A stretch of 64,000 nucleotides of DNA from Leclercia sp. AS011 (GCF_037152535.1 NZ_JBBCMA010000005.1:186001-250000), one strand, 5' to 3'; positions 30,341-41,742 are shown, counted from the stretch's first letter. The notes: generated from the letters alone by a model not told the origin. Program-made: numbers and translations.

Positions 30341-32371
30341 TCAGCGATTACCCGCCCATACCACCATGACCTTATCGCCCTGATGCTCTCGCACAAAGCC
30401 GTAGCCCTGAGGCATCGTCAGCGTGGTCTGCGTCCCTTCGCCCACCGCCGGATGGCGGGCGCGGAACTGCCCGAGCTGCTGCCAGTGGGCAACCGTTGCC
30501 GCCTGCGCGCCGCTGATATCCTGCCAGTTCATGTCCGAACGCGTGCCCTGTAGCGGGTCGGAGCCCGTCGGGCCGAACGGTCGGGCGGATTCATCGCCGT
30601 AAAATATCTGCACGCTACCCGGGGCCAGTAACAGCAGCTCAGCCGCACGCTGGTCGCCCTCGCGGAACAGGCGGGTATCGTGAGAGGAGAGGTAGCTCAG
30701 GACGTTAAAGCTCTGCAGCTTCTCTGCCATCTGCTGCCAGGTCAGGTCGATGTCGGCCAGGCAATCCACCGCTTTCGCCGCCTGCTCCTGATAATCAAAA
30801 TTGATCATCGCATCGAAGCCGTGACGATAGTAATCGCTCTGCATCACCCCGTGCCCCCAGGATTCACCGGTCATCCAGAAGGGGGCATCGTCGAGTTTTT
30901 TCTCCGGGTTGGCCGCTTTCCAGGCATTCAGGGCCTCACTGGCCTGATCTTTTAGCTGCTGCCAGCCCGCCAGCTCCACGTGCTTGGCGGTGTCAACGCG
31001 GAAGCCGTCAATCCCGTATTCCCTTACCCACTGGCTCAGCCAGTGCGTGAGGTAGTCCCGGGGCGTGTAGCCATCGATGGCTTTTGCCCGGGTATCAGGC
31101 TTATGGCGATAAAAATTCGGCAGGCCCGAGGGGGTGGTGGTTTCAGTTTTCAGATCCGGCAGGAAGGCCAGGGACATGGTCAGATCGTCGAAACCGGGGT
31201 TGTCGTAATCGCCAATGTCGGTGCGTATCCACTTTTTACCCCACCAGTTATCCCATGCCGCTTTATCGCTGAAATTGATGTAGTCGTTAAAGCTGTGCCA
31301 GCTCTGCCCGGCGGCAGGTTTCCAGTCGGTCCAGCGCTCGCCGAGGGTTTTCTTCAGCTCATCACCCTGCAGATAGAGCGCGCCGAACTGATACTCCTGC
31401 ATGTCAGCCAGCGTCGCGTAACCGGTGTGATTCATCACCACGTCAAACAGGATGCGGATCCCCCGGCGATGGGCTTCGTCCACTAACTGGCGTAGATCGT
31501 CTTCCGTGCCCATATTGGCATCGAGCCGGGTCCAGTCCTGGGTGTAATAACCGTGATAGGCGTAATGGGGGAAATCACCCTTGGTACCGCCGCCGACCCA
31601 GCCGTGGATCTGCTCCAGCGGCGAGCTGATCCACAGGGCGTTAACGCCGAGCTGTTGCAGATAGTCCAGTTTGCTGGTGAGTCCTTTCAGGTCGCCACCG
31701 TGGAAGGTGCCGATCTCCTGCATGCCATCTTTATGGCGTCCGTAGCTGTTGTCGTTGGCCGGATCGCCATTCTCAAACCGGTCGGTGAGGACAAAATAGA
31801 CGGTGGCATTTTGCCAGCTGAACGGGGCGGGTTTGTCCGTCTCGGCACGCTCCAGTAACAGCAGGCCGTTACTGCCCGGCGCAGGTTGCAGGGTAATTTT
31901 CCCCTGCTGCACGGTGGCGGTCTGTTTGCTGTAAAAATCACGCACCACGCTCCCCTCCGGGAAAGTGCTGCTGACGTCGATCGTCAGAGGGGTGCCATCC
32001 CATTTCGGGCACTGGCGCACCACGTTGGTCACCGCTTTTTCGCTCTCGCTGGCAACGGTCAACATCAGAGTGGGCGTGCCGGAGCGGGTATCGATCCTTG
32101 CCTGATAGTCGCCGTCGCGGAACAGACGCCACTGCACCGGATCGCCTTCACACGGCTTAAGTGACATCATCTCATTGAGTTTTATCGCGTTTGTAGGCTG
32201 CCAGCACGTCTTGTCAAAATTCACCCTGAGCGGGCGGGTACCCTTCGTCAGCTTTGCCTGTGCCGTGAAGACTCCCGAGCCTTCAGCGGTAAAGGTCGGA
32301 AAACCCGGGGCTGACCAGTCGGCGCTGGCCATGGCAGGCAAGAGGAGAAGAGCGAGAGCGGAACGTTTCAT
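30341..32371 (-). CDS. malS: Periplasmic alpha-amylase MalS
   Basis: A GH13 alpha-amylase that cuts maltodextrins in the periplasm. The 676 residues match E. coli. The signal peptide is MKRSALALLLLPAMASA, followed by a maltose-specific N-terminal region and a (beta/alpha)8 barrel with DVVMNHTG, GFRVDTAKHVE (catalytic nucleophile Asp), MTGESWGHG (acid/base Glu) and YLSSHDTRLF. A MalT box upstream indicates maltose-regulon control. Confidence 0.97.
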   Translation of the reverse strand: MKRSALALLLLPAMASADWSAPGFPTFTAEGSGVFTAQAKLTKGTRPLRVNFDKTCWQPTNAIKLNEMMSLKPCEGDPVQWRLFRDGDYQARIDTRSGTPTLMLTVASESEKAVTNVVRQCPKWDGTPLTIDVSSTFPEGSVVRDFYSKQTATVQQGKITLQPAPGSNGLLLLERAETDKPAPFSWQNATVYFVLTDRFENGDPANDNSYGRHKDGMQEIGTFHGGDLKGLTSKLDYLQQLGVNALWISSPLEQIHGWVGGGTKGDFPHYAYHGYYTQDWTRLDANMGTEDDLRQLVDEAHRRGIRILFDVVMNHTGYATLADMQEYQFGALYLQGDELKKTLGERWTDWKPAAGQSWHSFNDYINFSDKAAWDNWWGKKWIRTDIGDYDNPGFDDLTMSLAFLPDLKTETTTPSGLPNFYRHKPDTRAKAIDGYTPRDYLTHWLSQWVREYGIDGFRVDTAKHVELAGWQQLKDQASEALNAWKAANPEKKLDDAPFWMTGESWGHGVMQSDYYRHGFDAMINFDYQEQAAKAVDCLADIDLTWQQMAEKLQSFNVLSYLSSHDTRLFREGDQRAAELLLLAPGSVQIFYGDESARPFGPTGSDPLQGTRSDMNWQDISGAQAATVAHWQQLGQFRARHPAVGEGTQTTLTMPQGYGFVREHQGDKVMVVWAGNR

Positions 32372-32425
32372 ACCGGTTTCCTGTCACAGCATTTTGTTCA
32401 GTTTGCCCTCAAGTGTAGAAGGCGA

Positions 32426-32471
32426 CCTCATCCCCTGGCGCTATCGCGCAGGGAGGAGCGCTGAGGATGAG
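32426..32471 (-). promoter_or_regulatory. MalT boxes upstream of malS
   Basis: CCTCATCCCC at 32426-32435 is the exact complement of the MalT box GGGGATGAGG. GGGAGGAG at 32451 and GAGGATGAG at 32463 are partial boxes in the other orientation. They lie 55-100 bp upstream of malS. The rest of the 313 bp malS-bax gap (to 32684) is AT-rich and holds no visible gene. Confidence 0.75.
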
Positions 32472-32684
32472 TGATCTCACGCTAAAAGAGCGGTTTAACT
32501 GCGATATTGAGCACATTTTGGTGAAAATGATGCTTAAGCGAGCGATTTTCAGATGACAGGGTTTCGGATTTAGACTATTTCTTTGGATGCTCTTCTCGTC
32601 TATTTTTGCTAGGATCTGAGATTCACTTCTCATTTTACGAAAAAAATAAGGTGTTGGAATGTTTCTATCCGACCAGGAGACCTA

Positions 32685-33509
32685 ATGATATCGACTCCCA
32701 TCCGACGATATGGGGCCGCGATACTCATGTTACTCACCATGGCATTTTCGGGTGAGGTGCTTGCGAAGACGCACACGGACACAACGAGTAAAAAGGCCCA
32801 CGTCATAAAGACGACAAGTAGTAAGGTTAGCAGTAAACAAGAGTATTCTCGCAATAGTGCAAAGAGTAGTTCACTTCCTGATTTGCGAAAATACCCTTCC
32901 GGGACACCAAGGAAAAAAGCGTTTCTCCGGACGGTAATGCCTTACATTACAAGTCAAAATGCCGCGATTACGGCGGATCGTAACTGGCTTATTTCCAAGC
33001 AGTACGACAGCCGCTGGTCGCCGTCCGAGCGTGCGCGCCTGAAAGAGATTGCCAAAAGCTACAAAGTGAGCTGGAACGGGAACACACGTCGTGTGCCCTG
33101 GAACACTTTGCTTGAGCGTGTGGATATTATCCCAGGCAGCATGGTCGCAACGATGGCTGCAGCCGAAAGTGGCTGGGGTACCTCAAAGCTTGCGCGCAGC
33201 AATAACAACCTCTTCGGCATGAAATGCTCGAAAGGTCGTTGTAACAATGCACCGGGCAAAGTAAAAGGCTACTCACAGTTTGAATCGGTAAAAGATTCCG
33301 TGAATGCGTATGTTGTGAATCTGAACACGCACCCGGCGTATAAATCCTTCCGTAAGTCGCGCGCGCAGTTGCGTAAAGCAGACCAGGAAGTGACGGCCAG
33401 CACGATGATTCATAAGCTGAAAGGTTATTCAACTCAGGGTCAACGCTATAACAACTATCTGTTTGCGATGTACCAGGATAACCAGCGTTTAATCGCTGCA
33501 CATATGTAA
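32685..33509 (+). CDS. bax: Bax, glucosaminidase-domain protein
   Basis: The 274 residues have an N-terminal signal or anchor (about 10-27, ending VLA), a Ser/Lys/Thr-rich linker and a C-terminal endo-beta-N-acetylglucosaminidase (GH73-like) domain, about 120-270, with ATMAAAESGWGTSKLAR carrying the likely catalytic Glu. It probably acts on peptidoglycan in the periplasm; its role is undefined. Identical length to E. coli Bax, between malS and xylR. Confidence 0.93.
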   Translation: MISTPIRRYGAAILMLLTMAFSGEVLAKTHTDTTSKKAHVIKTTSSKVSSKQEYSRNSAKSSSLPDLRKYPSGTPRKKAFLRTVMPYITSQNAAITADRNWLISKQYDSRWSPSERARLKEIAKSYKVSWNGNTRRVPWNTLLERVDIIPGSMVATMAAAESGWGTSKLARSNNNLFGMKCSKGRCNNAPGKVKGYSQFESVKDSVNAYVVNLNTHPAYKSFRKSRAQLRKADQEVTASTMIHKLKGYSTQGQRYNNYLFAMYQDNQRLIAAHM

Positions 33510-33510
33510 T

Positions 33511-33544
33511 ATTAAAAAAGCCTTCCCTGTGGAAGGCTTTTTTA
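33511..33544. terminator. Bidirectional terminator bax/xylR
   Basis: AAAAAAGCCTTCC / GGAAGGCTTTTTT form a stem with A and T flanks on the two sides, able to end both bax (+) and xylR (-). Confidence 0.88.
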
Positions 33545-33545
33545 T

Positions 33546-34724
33546 TTACACCAGCACTTCACTGTAGCGATCGCGATACTCTTTCGGTGTGGTGTCATAC
33601 TCTTTTTTAAATACCGAATAGAAATACTGAAGCGACGGATAACCGCACATCTGCGAAATCTCGTGAATGGAAAGCGAGGTCGAAATTAACAGGCTGCGGG
33701 CTTTCTCCAGCTTCTCGGCATGAATAACCGCATGGATCGTCTCGCCCACCTCTTCTTTAAAACGCTTCTCCAGATTTGAACGCGAAATCCCAACCGCATC
33801 CAGCACCTGATCGACTTTAATGCCTTTACAGGCATGGTTACGAATGTAGTGCATCGCCTGAATCACCGCCGGATCGTTCAGCGAGCGGTAATCGGTTGAG
33901 CGCCGCTCCACAACGCGCACCGGCGGCACCAGCAGGCGCTGCAGGGGCAGGTTTTCGTTATCCAGCAAACGGTGCAGTAGCTTGGCTGCCTGATAGCCCA
34001 TCTGACGCGTGCCCTGCGCCACGGAGGAGAGTGCCACCCGTGAGAGGTAGCGCGTCAGCTCCTCGTTATCGATACCAATAACGCACAGCTTCTCCGGCAC
34101 CGGAATGTGCAGATGCTCGCACACCTGCAGCACGTGCCGGGCGCGGGCATCGGTGACGGCAATTATTCCTGTCTGTGGCGGCAGGGTTTGCAGCCAGTCG
34201 GCGAGACGATTCTGCGCGTGCTGCCAGTTCTCAGGTGCGGTTTCCAGCCCCTGATAGACCACACCGCGATACTTCTCCTTCGCCACCAGCTGACAGAACG
34301 CATGCTCTCGTTCCGCCGCCCAGCCTTTGCCGCTGGACACGGGCAGGCCATAAAAGGCGAAGCGCTGCACCCCCTTCTCCTTCAGATGGAGAAAGGCGCT
34401 CTCCACCAGGGCGTGGTTGTCGGTTGCGATATAGTGAACGGGAGGGTAGTTTTCCGGCTTGTGGTAGGAGCCGCCGACGCCGACGATGGGGACGTCGACA
34501 TCGACCAGCAGCTGCTGGATGACGGCATCGTCAAAATCCGCGATGACGCCGTCGCCCAGCCAGTCTTTGATATTATCGATACGCATGCGGAAATCTTCTT
34601 CGATGAAGATATCCCACTCGGACTGCGACGCCTGCAAGTATTCACCCACACCCTCTACAACCTGGCGGTCATAGGCTTTATTGGCATTGAATAACAACGT
34701 AATGCGGTGACGCTTCTCAAACAT
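33546..34724 (-). CDS. xylR: Xylose operon activator XylR
   Basis: The 392 residues have an unusual fusion typical of XylR: a LacI/GalR-like D-xylose-binding domain (about 1-270) and an AraC-type double helix-turn-helix (about 285-390, with SIHEISQMCGYPSLQYFYSVFK). With xylose it activates xylAB and xylFGH. It follows xylH on the same strand with a 42 bp gap. Confidence 0.96.
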   Translation of the reverse strand: MFEKRHRITLLFNANKAYDRQVVEGVGEYLQASQSEWDIFIEEDFRMRIDNIKDWLGDGVIADFDDAVIQQLLVDVDVPIVGVGGSYHKPENYPPVHYIATDNHALVESAFLHLKEKGVQRFAFYGLPVSSGKGWAAEREHAFCQLVAKEKYRGVVYQGLETAPENWQHAQNRLADWLQTLPPQTGIIAVTDARARHVLQVCEHLHIPVPEKLCVIGIDNEELTRYLSRVALSSVAQGTRQMGYQAAKLLHRLLDNENLPLQRLLVPPVRVVERRSTDYRSLNDPAVIQAMHYIRNHACKGIKVDQVLDAVGISRSNLEKRFKEEVGETIHAVIHAEKLEKARSLLISTSLSIHEISQMCGYPSLQYFYSVFKKEYDTTPKEYRDRYSEVLV

Positions 34725-34766
34725 GGCGCTATTTTTCCAGAATCAGTGACAGACGATAAAGCATCC

Positions 34767-35948
34767 TCAGGCGCGACGTTTGGTCGCGGAATCCATCCAA
34801 ACCGCCAGCAACAGAATGGCGCCCTTAACGATATATTGCCAGAATGTCGGGACGTCCATCATACTCATTCCGTTATCCAGCGAGGCCATAATAAAGGCCC
34901 CCATCACCGCCCCGGCAACGCTACCTATTCCTCCCGCCAGACTGGTCCCGCCAATGACGCAGGCGGCGATGGCGTCGAGTTCGGCAATGTTCCCCGCCGA
35001 CGGCGACCCCGCCCCCAGGCGCGAGCTTAAGATCAGCCCGGCAACGGCAACCATCAGGCCGTTGATGGCAAAGACTGCCAGCTTGGTGCGCTCAACGTTG
35101 ATACCGGACAGGCGTGCGGCTTCGAGATTGCCGCCAATGGCATAAATACGGCGGCCAAAGGCGGTGCGGGTAGCCATAAACATCCCGGCGAGCAGCAGCA
35201 GAACCAGCAGCAGCACCGGCGTCGGCACGCCGCGATAGTCGTTCAGCAGCCAGATCGCCCCGAGGACAATCACCGCCGTCAGCGCCTGGCGTCCGACAAC
35301 CGAGGTGGATGGCGTCGTGGCTAATCCCAGGCTCTGACGACGCATTCTGCTCCGCCACTGCCAGGCCACAAACGCCATCAGGCCAATCGCGCCGAGGCTA
35401 AAACCGACCCCGCTGGAGAGATAGCTCTGCCCAATCTGCGACATAGAGGCGCTGGTGGGGGAGACGGTGGTGCCGTTAGTCACGCCAATCAGAATGCCGC
35501 GGAAGGCCAGCATCCCCGCCAGGGTGACAATAAACGACGGTACTTTGCGGTAGGCAACCCACCAGCCGTTCCAGGTCCCGAGCAGCAAGCCGAGCAGCAG
35601 GGTGACCACGATAGTCAGCGGCAGCGGCCAGCCCAGCCAGACGTCGAAAATGGCCGCCAGGCCGCCGAGCAGGCCCATCATCGAACCCACCGAGAGGTCG
35701 ATCTCCGCTGAGATAATGACGAACACCATCCCCACCGCCAGAATGCCGGTAATGGCGGTCTGACGCAGCAGGTTGGAGACGTTACGGGCGCTGAGGTACG
35801 AGCCGTCAGTGGTCCAGGTGAAGAACAGCATGATCGCCACAATGGCCGCGATCATGACAAAAACCTGCAGATTAAGCCCCTTTAACCCTGAAAACAGACC
35901 CGGTGCGGGCGCCGTGGCTTTTAACTCAGATGGATTGCTTTTCGACAT
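34767..35948 (-). CDS. xylH: D-xylose ABC transporter permease XylH
   Basis: The 393 residues form a BPD-type ribose/xylose permease with about ten or more inner-membrane segments ([20 protein letters not shown]). It forms the channel with XylG and XylF. Its start overlaps the end of xylG by 23 bp, so translation is likely coupled. Confidence 0.97.
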   Translation of the reverse strand: MSKSNPSELKATAPAPGLFSGLKGLNLQVFVMIAAIVAIMLFFTWTTDGSYLSARNVSNLLRQTAITGILAVGMVFVIISAEIDLSVGSMMGLLGGLAAIFDVWLGWPLPLTIVVTLLLGLLLGTWNGWWVAYRKVPSFIVTLAGMLAFRGILIGVTNGTTVSPTSASMSQIGQSYLSSGVGFSLGAIGLMAFVAWQWRSRMRRQSLGLATTPSTSVVGRQALTAVIVLGAIWLLNDYRGVPTPVLLLVLLLLAGMFMATRTAFGRRIYAIGGNLEAARLSGINVERTKLAVFAINGLMVAVAGLILSSRLGAGSPSAGNIAELDAIAACVIGGTSLAGGIGSVAGAVMGAFIMASLDNGMSMMDVPTFWQYIVKGAILLLAVWMDSATKRRA

Positions 35949-37467
35949 GGCGTTCGCTCCTTAATGCGGCTTCCATCACCTGTTCCTGCGTCAGGTTCTG
36001 GTTGTTCAGGTTGGCTTTCAGTTTTCCTTCATGCATCACCAGCACCCGGTCGCTCAGACCCAGCACCTCAGGCAGTTCCGAGGAGATCACGATCACCGCG
36101 ATCCCCTGCTGAACCAGCTGGTTGATCAGCTTGTAGATTTCGTATTTCGCACCGATATCGATCCCACGGGTGGGTTCATCGAGGATCAGGATGCGCGGGT
36201 TGAGCAACAGGCAGCGGGCGAGGATCGCCTTCTGCTGATTACCACCGCTGAGACGACCAATGGCGAGGTCCGGCGAAGACGTTTTGACCTTCAGCCGTTG
36301 CAGGGACTGCAAAATGCAGTGCTGCTCGGCGGCGTCGTCCAGGCTGCTCAGCTTGCCGCTGAACTGGTCTAAGGCGGCGAGGGTGATGTTTTTACCCACC
36401 GCCATCACCGGCACAATGCCATCTTTTTTCCGATCTTCCGGCACCATGGCGATGCCGTGGGCGATGGCCTGCTGGCAGTTTTTGATGTCGACCTGCTGCC
36501 CGTCAATAAAGATGCTCCCTTCCCAACGCCCGGGCCAGACGCCGAACAGGCATTGCACCGCCTCGGTACGCCCGGCACCGACCAGCCCGGCCACGCCAAG
36601 GATCTCACCGCGACGCAGGGAGAAGGAGACGTCGTTCACCCGTTTAATATGGCGATTGACCGGATGCCAGGCGGTGAGATGCTCCACGCGCAGCACCTCG
36701 TCCCCGAGGGTGTGCGGCTCATTCGGGTAGAGCGCAGTCAGTTCGCGGCCCACCATCATGGTAATGATGTCGTCCTCGCTCATCCCCTGCGCTTCGCGGG
36801 TGCCGATATGCTGCCCGTCGCGAATAACGCAGACCGTGTCAGATATGGCTTTCACTTCGTTGAGTTTGTGGGAGATATAAATGCAGGCAATACCGTGGTG
36901 TTGCAGGTCACGAATGATGTCCAGCAATACCGCGGTTTCCTGTTCCGTCAGCGAGGCGGTTGGCTCATCGAGGATCAGCAGCCTCACCTGTTTATTGAGT
37001 GCTTTGGCGATCTCCACCAGCTGCTGCTGTCCCAGACCTAAATCGCCCACCCGGGTATCGGGGGAGATCGCCAGACTCACCTGTGCCAGCAGCTTTTCGC
37101 AGCGCAGGGTCATGGTGTCGTAATCCAGCACCCCGTGGCGGGTAATCTCAGCGCCGAGGAAAATGTTCTCCAGCACCGTGAGATGCTTCACCAGCGCCAG
37201 CTCCTGATGGATGATGGCGATGCCTTTGCGCTCGGTGTCGCGGATGTGCGTGGCCTGCAGGGTTTCGCCGGCAAACACAATTTCGCCCTCATAGCTGCCG
37301 TGGGGATAAATGCCGCACAGCACCTTCATCAGGGTGGATTTGCCCGAACCGTTTTCGCCGCACAGCGAGACGATCTCGCCGGGATTTAAGCGCAGGCTGA
37401 CGTTATCCACGGCCTTCACCGCGCCAAACGCCTTAGTGATACTTTTCATTTCAAGGAGATAAGACAT
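35926..37467 (-). CDS. xylG: D-xylose ABC transporter ATP-binding protein XylG
   Basis: The 513 residues contain two tandem ABC domains: Walker [10 protein letters not shown] (about 37-45), Walker [11 protein letters not shown], and the second-half signature LSGGNQQKA and [11 protein letters not shown]. As in other sugar-CUT2 ATPases, the second Walker A (GLVGAGRTE) is degenerate. It powers D-xylose import with XylF and XylH. Confidence 0.97.
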   Translation of the reverse strand: MSYLLEMKSITKAFGAVKAVDNVSLRLNPGEIVSLCGENGSGKSTLMKVLCGIYPHGSYEGEIVFAGETLQATHIRDTERKGIAIIHQELALVKHLTVLENIFLGAEITRHGVLDYDTMTLRCEKLLAQVSLAISPDTRVGDLGLGQQQLVEIAKALNKQVRLLILDEPTASLTEQETAVLLDIIRDLQHHGIACIYISHKLNEVKAISDTVCVIRDGQHIGTREAQGMSEDDIITMMVGRELTALYPNEPHTLGDEVLRVEHLTAWHPVNRHIKRVNDVSFSLRRGEILGVAGLVGAGRTEAVQCLFGVWPGRWEGSIFIDGQQVDIKNCQQAIAHGIAMVPEDRKKDGIVPVMAVGKNITLAALDQFSGKLSSLDDAAEQHCILQSLQRLKVKTSSPDLAIGRLSGGNQQKAILARCLLLNPRILILDEPTRGIDIGAKYEIYKLINQLVQQGIAVIVISSELPEVLGLSDRVLVMHEGKLKANLNNQNLTQEQVMEAALRSERHVEKQSI

Positions 37468-37538
37468 AACTGCCCCACATGACCCGAAGGAAAACAGTAC
37501 ACGTCGATGCGCCCCCGCCAGGCAGGGGCGATGATGGA

Positions 37539-38531
37539 TTACAGTTCGCTCTTTTTATGGAAACCGTCTTTCACCACGGTGGCGTCAATGTTCTCTTTAT
37601 TGACTTCGATAGGGGTCAGCAGTCGGGAAGGCACATCTTTCAGGCCGTTGTTCAGACTGGCGTCCGCTTTAGGCTGCTGGCCGTTGCCGAGCTCAACGGC
37701 AATTTCCGCAGCGGTGATGGCCAGCTGGGTGATCGGTTTATAGACCGTCATGGTCTGGGTACCGGCCACGATACGTTTCACCCCGGCAAGGTCCGCATCC
37801 TGCCCGGAGATCGCCACTTTGCCGGCCAGCCCCTGGGCGCTGAGAGCCTGGATAGCGCCGCCCGCGGTGGCGTCGTTAGAGGCGACCACGGCGTCAATTT
37901 TGTTATTGTTGGCGGTTAAGGCGTTTTCCATGATTTTCAGCGCATTTTCTGGCAACCAGCCATCCGCCCACTGATCGCCAACCACTTTAATTTTGCCTTC
38001 GTCGATATAGGGCTTCAGCACTTTCATCTGCCCGGCACGGAATAATTTGGCGTTATTATCCACTGGCGAGCCGCCCATCAGGAAATAGTTGCCCTGCGGC
38101 ACTTTCGCTACCAGGCTTTGCGCCTGTAATTCACCGACTTTTTCATTGTCGAAAGAAATATAATAATCGATATCGGCGTTATTAATCATGCGGTCATAGG
38201 CCAGCACTTTAATGCCTTCGCGTTTGGCTTCTTTTACCACGTTACTTAAAACCTGGCCGTTATAGGGAATAATAACCAACACGTCGACGCCGCGGTTTAT
38301 CATATTTTCGATTTGCGACATCTGAGTTTCTTCATTGCCATTGGCTGACTGGACAAAAACTTTTGCGCCTAATGCTTCTGCCTTATTGACAAAAATATCG
38401 CGATCTTTTTGCCAGCGTTCCAGACGGAGGTCATCAATCGCCATGCCGATTTTGACTTCTTTTGCATGACTCGCCGTACTCGCCAGCAGCAGCGATGCAC
38501 AAAGAGTGAGGCACAGGTTCTTTATCTTCAT
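37539..38531 (-). CDS. xylF: D-xylose-binding periplasmic protein XylF
   Basis: A high-affinity periplasmic receptor for D-xylose, 330 residues from ATG 38531 ([20 protein letters not shown] signal peptide, cleaved near SHA-KE). The in-frame codon at 38579 would prefix a non-signal stretch. The body begins [17 protein letters not shown], typical of XylF. It is the first gene of xylFGH and divergent from xylA. Confidence 0.97.
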   Translation of the reverse strand: MKIKNLCLTLCASLLLASTASHAKEVKIGMAIDDLRLERWQKDRDIFVNKAEALGAKVFVQSANGNEETQMSQIENMINRGVDVLVIIPYNGQVLSNVVKEAKREGIKVLAYDRMINNADIDYYISFDNEKVGELQAQSLVAKVPQGNYFLMGGSPVDNNAKLFRAGQMKVLKPYIDEGKIKVVGDQWADGWLPENALKIMENALTANNNKIDAVVASNDATAGGAIQALSAQGLAGKVAISGQDADLAGVKRIVAGTQTMTVYKPITQLAITAAEIAVELGNGQQPKADASLNNGLKDVPSRLLTPIEVNKENIDATVVKDGFHKKSEL

Positions 38532-38901
38532 AATTGTATTGCCTTTTGTAGGGTTAGGTTGCTGAGATAAAAGAAACAATCATTGCAAGAGACGTAGCAA
38601 ATTCTTAACGGGGAACGGCAGACTGGCAATTACAGATTTTTATCTTCTCGTTATGATATTTGGTTTATTTTCGAATTTATGACCGCGATCTGATTTTAAA
38701 TTACATAACTTATTAATTACACATGAATCTGGAATTTACGCTGCGAAATTCGTTTGGCTGCAAATTGATTTTGCGAGCCAGCGCACGTTTGTGCATTCTC
38801 TCAATAGCAGTGTGAAATAACGTAATTGAGCAACCTGCGATCACTATTCAGTATTACTCCAGTATCTACTTTTCGCCGCACCCCTGATTATGGAGCTCAA
38901 T
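38532..38901. promoter_or_regulatory. Divergent xylA/xylF control region
   Basis: A 370 bp AT-rich gap. A CRP-type site TGTGAAATAACGTAAT lies at 38811-38826, matching the position of the E. coli xyl CRP site. Just left of it, at about 38743-38775, GAAATT and CAAATT repeats resemble the XylR direct repeats. No gene is seen. XylR-site boundaries are approximate. Confidence 0.65.
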
Positions 38902-40224
38902 ATGCAAGCTTATTTCGATCAACTCGATCGCGTTCGTTATGAAGGCCCGAAATCCTCAAATCCTTTAGCGTTTCGTCATTACAACCCGGACGAGCTGGTG
39001 TTGGGTAAGCGCATGGAAGATCACCTGCGTTTCGCCGCCTGCTACTGGCATACCTTCTGCTGGAACGGAGCCGATATGTTTGGCGTGGGCTCGTTCGATC
39101 GCCCGTGGCAACAGCCGGGCGAAGCGCTGGAGCTGGCGAAGCGTAAAGCGGACGTCGCTTTTGAGTTCTTCCACAAGCTGAACGTGCCGTACTACTGTTT
39201 CCACGATGTGGACGTCTCCCCGGAAGGCGCGTCGCTGAAAGAGTATCTGAATAACTTCGCGCAGATGGTCGACGTGCTGGCCGAGAAACAGCAGCAGAGC
39301 GGCGTGAAGCTGCTGTGGGGCACCGCCAACTGCTTTACCCACCCGCGCTATGGCGCAGGGGCTGCCACCAACCCGGACCCGGAAGTGTTCAGCTGGGCGG
39401 CCACTCAGGTGGTAACAGCGATGAACGCAACCCATCAGCTGGGCGGTGAAAACTACGTGCTGTGGGGCGGGCGTGAAGGCTACGAAACGCTGCTCAACAC
39501 CGATTTACGCCAGGAGCGCGAGCAGATTGGCCGCTTCATGCAGATGGTGGTGGAGCATAAACACAAAATCGGCTTCCAGGGCACGCTGCTGATCGAGCCA
39601 AAACCGCAGGAGCCGACCAAGCATCAGTACGATTACGACGTGGCAACGGTGTATGGCTTCCTCAAGCAGTTCGGGCTGGAAAAAGAGATCAAAGTTAATA
39701 TCGAAGCCAACCACGCGACCCTGGCCGGCCACTCGTTCCACCACGAGATCGCGTCCGCTATCGCGCTGGGTATTTTCGGCTCCGTGGATGCCAACCGCGG
39801 CGACCCGCAGCTGGGCTGGGATACCGATCAGTTCCCGGTCAGCGTGGAAGAGAACGCGCTGGTAATGTACGAAATCATCAAAGCAGGTGGGTTCACCACC
39901 GGCGGCCTGAACTTTGACGCCAAAGTGCGCCGTCAGAGTACCGATAAATACGATCTCTTCTATGGTCATATTGGGGCGATGGACACCATGGCGCTGTCGC
40001 TGAAAGTGGCTGCCCGCATGATTGAAGACGGTGAGCTGGATAAGCGCGTGGCGAAACGCTATGGCGGCTGGAACAGTGAGCTGGGTCAGCAAATTTTGAA
40101 AGGCCAGTTATCGCTGACGGAGCTGGCGAAGTACGCTGAACAGCATAACCTGGCACCGCAGCACCAGAGTGGTCATCAGGAGCTGCTGGAAAACCTGGTG
40201 AATCATTACCTGTTCGATAAGTAA
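38902..40224 (+). CDS. xylA: Xylose isomerase
   Basis: Converts D-xylose to D-xylulose in the cytosol with two divalent metals. 440 residues from ATG 38902 ([16 protein letters not shown]) as in E. coli; an in-frame ATG four codons earlier lacks support. Catalytic His101 and Asp104 sit in [10 protein letters not shown], and the metal site is seen in [14 protein letters not shown] and [12 protein letters not shown]. First gene of xylAB. Confidence 0.98.
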   Translation: MQAYFDQLDRVRYEGPKSSNPLAFRHYNPDELVLGKRMEDHLRFAACYWHTFCWNGADMFGVGSFDRPWQQPGEALELAKRKADVAFEFFHKLNVPYYCFHDVDVSPEGASLKEYLNNFAQMVDVLAEKQQQSGVKLLWGTANCFTHPRYGAGAATNPDPEVFSWAATQVVTAMNATHQLGGENYVLWGGREGYETLLNTDLRQEREQIGRFMQMVVEHKHKIGFQGTLLIEPKPQEPTKHQYDYDVATVYGFLKQFGLEKEIKVNIEANHATLAGHSFHHEIASAIALGIFGSVDANRGDPQLGWDTDQFPVSVEENALVMYEIIKAGGFTTGGLNFDAKVRRQSTDKYDLFYGHIGAMDTMALSLKVAARMIEDGELDKRVAKRYGGWNSELGQQILKGQLSLTELAKYAEQHNLAPQHQSGHQELLENLVNHYLFDK

Positions 40225-40231
40225 CGGGTAT

Positions 40232-40262
40232 CGCCGGGCGGCGTTACGCTTGCCCGGCCCAC
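40232..40262. repeat. REP-like palindrome between xylA and xylB
   Basis: GCCGGGCGGCG and CGCTTGCCCGGC form a stem-loop in the 59 bp xylA-xylB gap. It may protect the xylA message and lower xylB expression. Confidence 0.75.
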
Positions 40263-40283
40263 AATTTTTAAGGAGTCCAGGGA

Positions 40284-41738
40284 ATGTATATCGGGATCGA
40301 TCTTGGCACATCGGGCGTGAAAGCCATTCTGTTAAATGAGCAGGGCGAGGTGCTGGCAACGCAAACAGAAAAATTGCAGGTTTCACGGCCACACCCGCTC
40401 TGGTCAGAACAGGATCCTGAAGCCTGGTGGCTGGCAACGGATCGTGCCCTGAAGGCGCTTGGCGAGCAGCACGCGCTGATTGACGTCAAAGCCCTGGGGA
40501 TTGCCGGACAGATGCATGGCGCCACGCTGCTGGATAAGAACGACCGCGTGCTGCGCCCGGCAATTTTATGGAACGATGGCCGGTGCGGGGAAGAGTGTGC
40601 CCTGCTTGAGGCGCGCGTGCCGACATCGCGGGAGATCACCGGCAACCTGATGATGCCCGGTTTTACCGCACCAAAACTCCTGTGGGTCCAGCGTCATGAA
40701 CCCGAGATTTTTCGCCAGGTAGCGAAGGTATTGCTGCCAAAAGATTATTTGCGTCTGCGGATGACCGGCGAGTATGCCAGCGATATGTCCGATGCGGCAG
40801 GCACCATGTGGCTCGACGTTGCAAAACGCGACTGGAGCGAGACGATGCTCGACGCCTGCCATCTCACCCGTGACCATATGCCCGCCCTGTTCGAAGGCTG
40901 TGAGCAGACCGGCACGCTGCTGCCGTCGGTCGCGCAGCAGTGGAATATGCCGGCCGTTCCGGTCGTGGCCGGGGGCGGAGATAACGCCGCGGGCGCGGTG
41001 GGTGTCGGGATGGCCGATGCCGGGCAGGCGATGCTGTCGCTGGGCACCTCCGGCGTCTACTTTGCCGTGAGCGATGGCTATCGCAGTAATCCTGACAGCG
41101 CGGTGCACAGCTTCTGCCATGCATTACCCGGTAAATGGCACCTGATGTCGGTGATGCTCAGCGCAGCGTCCTGCCTGGACTGGGCAGCTAAACTGACCGG
41201 ATTAAACACTGTTCCGGCCCTGCTTGATGCCGCGCAGCAGGCCGATGAAAACGCGGGTACCCTCTGGTTCCTGCCCTATCTTTCCGGTGAGCGCACGCCG
41301 CATAACAATCCCCAGGCAAAAGGGGTGTTCTTTGGCTTAACCCATCAGCATGGCCCGGCAGAACTGGCGCGTGCGGTGCTGGAAGGGGTGGGCTATGCCC
41401 TGGCCGATGGCATGGATGTGGTGCATGAGTGCGGGCTTAAACCAACCAGCATTACGCTTATTGGCGGCGGGGCACGCAGCCCGTACTGGCGTCAGATGCT
41501 GGCAGATATCAGCGGGCAGCAGCTGGATTACCGTACCGGCGGGGACGTGGGGCCTGCGCTGGGTGCCGCGCGGCTGGCGCAGATCGCGGTGAATCCTGGC
41601 AAACCGCTGTCGGCGTTACTGCCACAGCTGGCGCTGGAACAGCAGCACACCCCGGATGCCGGGCGTCATGCCCGCTATGCCGCGCAACGCGACGTGTTCC
41701 GCAATATCTATCAGCAGCTTTTACCGCTGATGTCGTGA
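40284..41738 (+). CDS. xylB: Xylulokinase
   Basis: An FGGY-family kinase that phosphorylates D-xylulose to xylulose 5-phosphate for the pentose phosphate pathway. The 484 residues begin with the ATP phosphate loop GIDLGTSGVK; the catalytic base is Asp233 in AGGGDNAAGAVG, and the sugar-binding MHGA segment is present. AAGGAG precedes the ATG. Confidence 0.97.
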   Translation: MYIGIDLGTSGVKAILLNEQGEVLATQTEKLQVSRPHPLWSEQDPEAWWLATDRALKALGEQHALIDVKALGIAGQMHGATLLDKNDRVLRPAILWNDGRCGEECALLEARVPTSREITGNLMMPGFTAPKLLWVQRHEPEIFRQVAKVLLPKDYLRLRMTGEYASDMSDAAGTMWLDVAKRDWSETMLDACHLTRDHMPALFEGCEQTGTLLPSVAQQWNMPAVPVVAGGGDNAAGAVGVGMADAGQAMLSLGTSGVYFAVSDGYRSNPDSAVHSFCHALPGKWHLMSVMLSAASCLDWAAKLTGLNTVPALLDAAQQADENAGTLWFLPYLSGERTPHNNPQAKGVFFGLTHQHGPAELARAVLEGVGYALADGMDVVHECGLKPTSITLIGGGARSPYWRQMLADISGQQLDYRTGGDVGPALGAARLAQIAVNPGKPLSALLPQLALEQQHTPDAGRHARYAAQRDVFRNIYQQLLPLMS

Positions 41739-41742
41739 AACA

